DNA of 64,000 bases from assembly GCA_002189035.1 (NCBI GenBank), contig NEEC01000002.1:62001-126000 (forward strand), in the 5' to 3' direction. Made by a program: the position numbers and the translations under genes. Origin of the DNA: Utricularia gibba. Its lineage: Eukaryota > Streptophyta > Magnoliopsida > Lamiales > Lentibulariaceae. This document shows, in pieces, positions 62,760 through 64,000 of the stretch; positions within the stretch are counted from its first letter, which is position 1, and every line of letters starts with the position of its first letter. The notes beneath the pieces were generated by a model. The model did no database searches, was not told the DNA's origin, and worked only from the letters and a program-made list of their open reading frames with translations.

Positions 62760-63115
62760 TCAGGGGTGGCCGACTGGTGGCCATGGGAACGGCGTCCCGT
62801 AGGGAGTTGGGTGGATCTCAATCACACGCTTCGATTCTCCCACCGGCCCCGAAATCTTCCTGTTGCTGTAGGGCGATGATGCTGCCGCAGCCGCACCTTC
62901 AAAAAAGACAACCACCACCACCACCACCAATATATTTCTCAGTGATCTACGGCTAAACGAAAAGAAAAGAAAAGATCCATCTATCTATCTATCTATCAAC
63001 TGGCATATTGATCTGATTAACAGAGACGAGAAACAAAAGTGAGCTCACCTTGGGGGATCAGCGCCGCCATGATGAAGAGCAAGATTGCGAAAACAACTGC
63101 AGCTGTCTTGGCCAT
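62760..63115 (-). CDS. Small predicted secreted peptide, peptide gene 4 of 4
   Basis: Exons 63049-63115 and 62760-62896, phase 1, give 67 codons. Exon 1 (MAKTAAVVFAILLFIMAALI then PQG) differs from gene 3 at two residues. Exon 2 has the same Ala run, then SPYSNRKISGP, SKRVIEIHPTPYG and the end TPFPWPPVGHP. Six codons present in gene 3 (YKRPDW) are missing, which keeps the frame. Conserved coding with an in-frame length change argues that both copies are real proteins rather than chance ORFs. A TATA box lies 42 bp upstream. Function unknown. Confidence 0.7.
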
Positions 63116-63156
63116 GGAGATCAAATATGTATGAAATACACCTCCGGGTTGTGGAA

Positions 63157-63163
63157 ATTTATA
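63157..63163 (-). promoter_or_regulatory. TATA box of peptide gene 4
   Basis: TATAAAT on the minus strand, at the position matching the gene 3 TATA box in the duplication. Confidence 0.6.
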
Positions 63164-63571
63164 CAAGAGGAGCTACCTGCCTTGCCTTGTGTGGGGAGAA
63201 TCCTAATCAATGCCCCTGATTGCTTCCCCTTCTTGTGCGGATTTTACGATCACCCCCATTTGAACATTCAAACCAATGCATTTTTCCTGTTCACTGCTTC
63301 AATCATATGTACGGAGAGAATCTTTTAAATAATTTTGGTCGATTTTGCCACCAAGACCAGTAATTTTTTTGAATCTTAAACGTTGTTCCCTAAAATATAC
63401 AGGGAAAATAAGGCAAGTACCTTAATTGCTTGATTTGATTTGATTTGATATTTACCTTAATTATACCAAAGATTTGTAAACTACCCAAAATAAGTTATTC
63501 TTTGCATTTTTATTCGGTTTTTATGTTATTAATAATAATTTTGGATTTAAAATTTAGGGGTTCAAAAATGA

Positions 63572-63588
63572 TTTAGGGTTTAGGGTTT
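63572..63588 (+). repeat. Interstitial telomere-like repeat
   Basis: TTTAGGGTTTAGGGTTT contains two perfect plant telomere units, embedded in about 190 bp of degenerate related words. Confidence 0.7.
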
Positions 63589-64000
63589 CACAATTTTTTA
63601 CCGTTACTTATTTAGTGTTTAGGATTTCATGATTGGGATTTAGTTTTTTGGATTTTAAATTTAAATTTTAGAGTTTAAGATTTAAAATTTAGAATTTGAT
63701 ATTCAATTTTACGATTTAATATCCAAGAATTTAAGATTTATCTAAACTGCCTGAAAACTGAACAGCAGACATTTCTGCCTTATCAATCATGAATAAGGCT
63801 ATGTCTGTATGTCTTCTTCATTGGGCGATCTGCATCAGCTCTCCGCGGAAGCTGCCGTGAACAGATATTGCCGGCATGTATAGTACGAGTTCCTCGGATC
63901 GCCGGCTTGGCTTGGTATCTCATCTTAATAATCAATCTGTCATCTAACTTTTGTAATTATCACTCTGCCCCCCAGGCCTACGGTGCCGGCCAACTGGAAA

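Larger units (their letters stand above)
62566..63570. repeat. Tandem duplication unit B (contains peptide gene 4)
   Basis: Repeats the landmarks of unit A: TTATGGTTGGATGTTGATC, AAGGATAAGGAAAGCAAGGA, both exons, the TATA region, TTCAAACCAATGCATTTTTC and the AT-rich tail. It has scattered substitutions and small indels. Confidence 0.85.
63116..64000. other. Promoter of peptide gene 4 and AT-rich flank
   Basis: After the duplicated promoter the DNA becomes AT-rich with telomere-like TTTAGGG and degenerate TTTARRR words (63540-63735), then ordinary unique sequence to the window end. No gene recognised. Confidence 0.45.

Overview
The window is nuclear DNA from a flowering plant. Genes are split by many short spliceosomal introns (about 70-400 nt, GT-AG with some GC-AG). 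The families are plant-specific: PPR, CONSTANS-like B-box, WRKY, SBP-box, MIKC MADS-box, chloroplast ALB3, HHL1 and FabG, galactinol synthase. One eukaryotic tRNA gene with internal promoter boxes is present. No bacterial, viral or clear transposon genes were found. The species cannot be fixed. A FLOWERING LOCUS C-clade MADS gene and compact introns fit a eudicot or an early-diverging angiosperm.

Layout. 1-23 kb: a partial PPR gene (-), a COL-type B-box/CCT gene (+), tRNA-Val(AAC), chloroplast cyclophilin CYP20-2 (+), an OTU-type protease-like gene (-), a two-HMA-domain HIPP gene (-), a SOC1/TM3-like MADS gene with disturbed exons (-), a long intergenic stretch, a WRKY75-like gene (+), a plastid-type GNAT acetyltransferase (-), a miR156-targeted SPL gene (+) and an FLC-like MADS gene (+). 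23-42 kb: a DnaJ/DUF3444 protein (+), ENY2 (-), plastid FabG (+), cytosolic GAPDH (-), PP2A B' subunit (+), HHL1 (+) and ALB3 (+). 42-59 kb: pectate lyase (+), a CFIm68-like RRM protein (-), a TERMINAL EAR1-like Mei2 protein (+), mitochondrial-type bS21 (-), galactinol synthase (+), an F-box/kelch protein (+), a PHD-like protein (+) and a PMEI protein (+). 59.7-63.2 kb: four small two-exon genes on the minus strand, each encoding a short predicted secreted peptide that begins Met-Ala-Lys. Two of them arose by a recent tandem duplication of about 1 kb.

Three things stand out. (1) At least eleven otherwise well-conserved genes or exons carry single-base frame breaks, mostly one G or C missing from a homopolymer. 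This looks more like uncorrected long-read consensus error than mass pseudogenisation, and it breaks automatic gene models. (2) The 59.7-63.2 kb array of secreted-peptide genes matches no peptide family I recognise and is the best candidate for something undescribed. (3) Four families of flowering-time regulators (COL, SOC1-like, miR156-SPL, FLC-like) lie within about 20 kb, with SPL and FLC-like genes only 378 bp apart in the same orientation.

Exon coordinates were worked out by hand from splice consensus, reading phase and family conservation. Exon lengths were checked for phase consistency. Names rest on recognised motifs and remembered family sequences, not on a database search.
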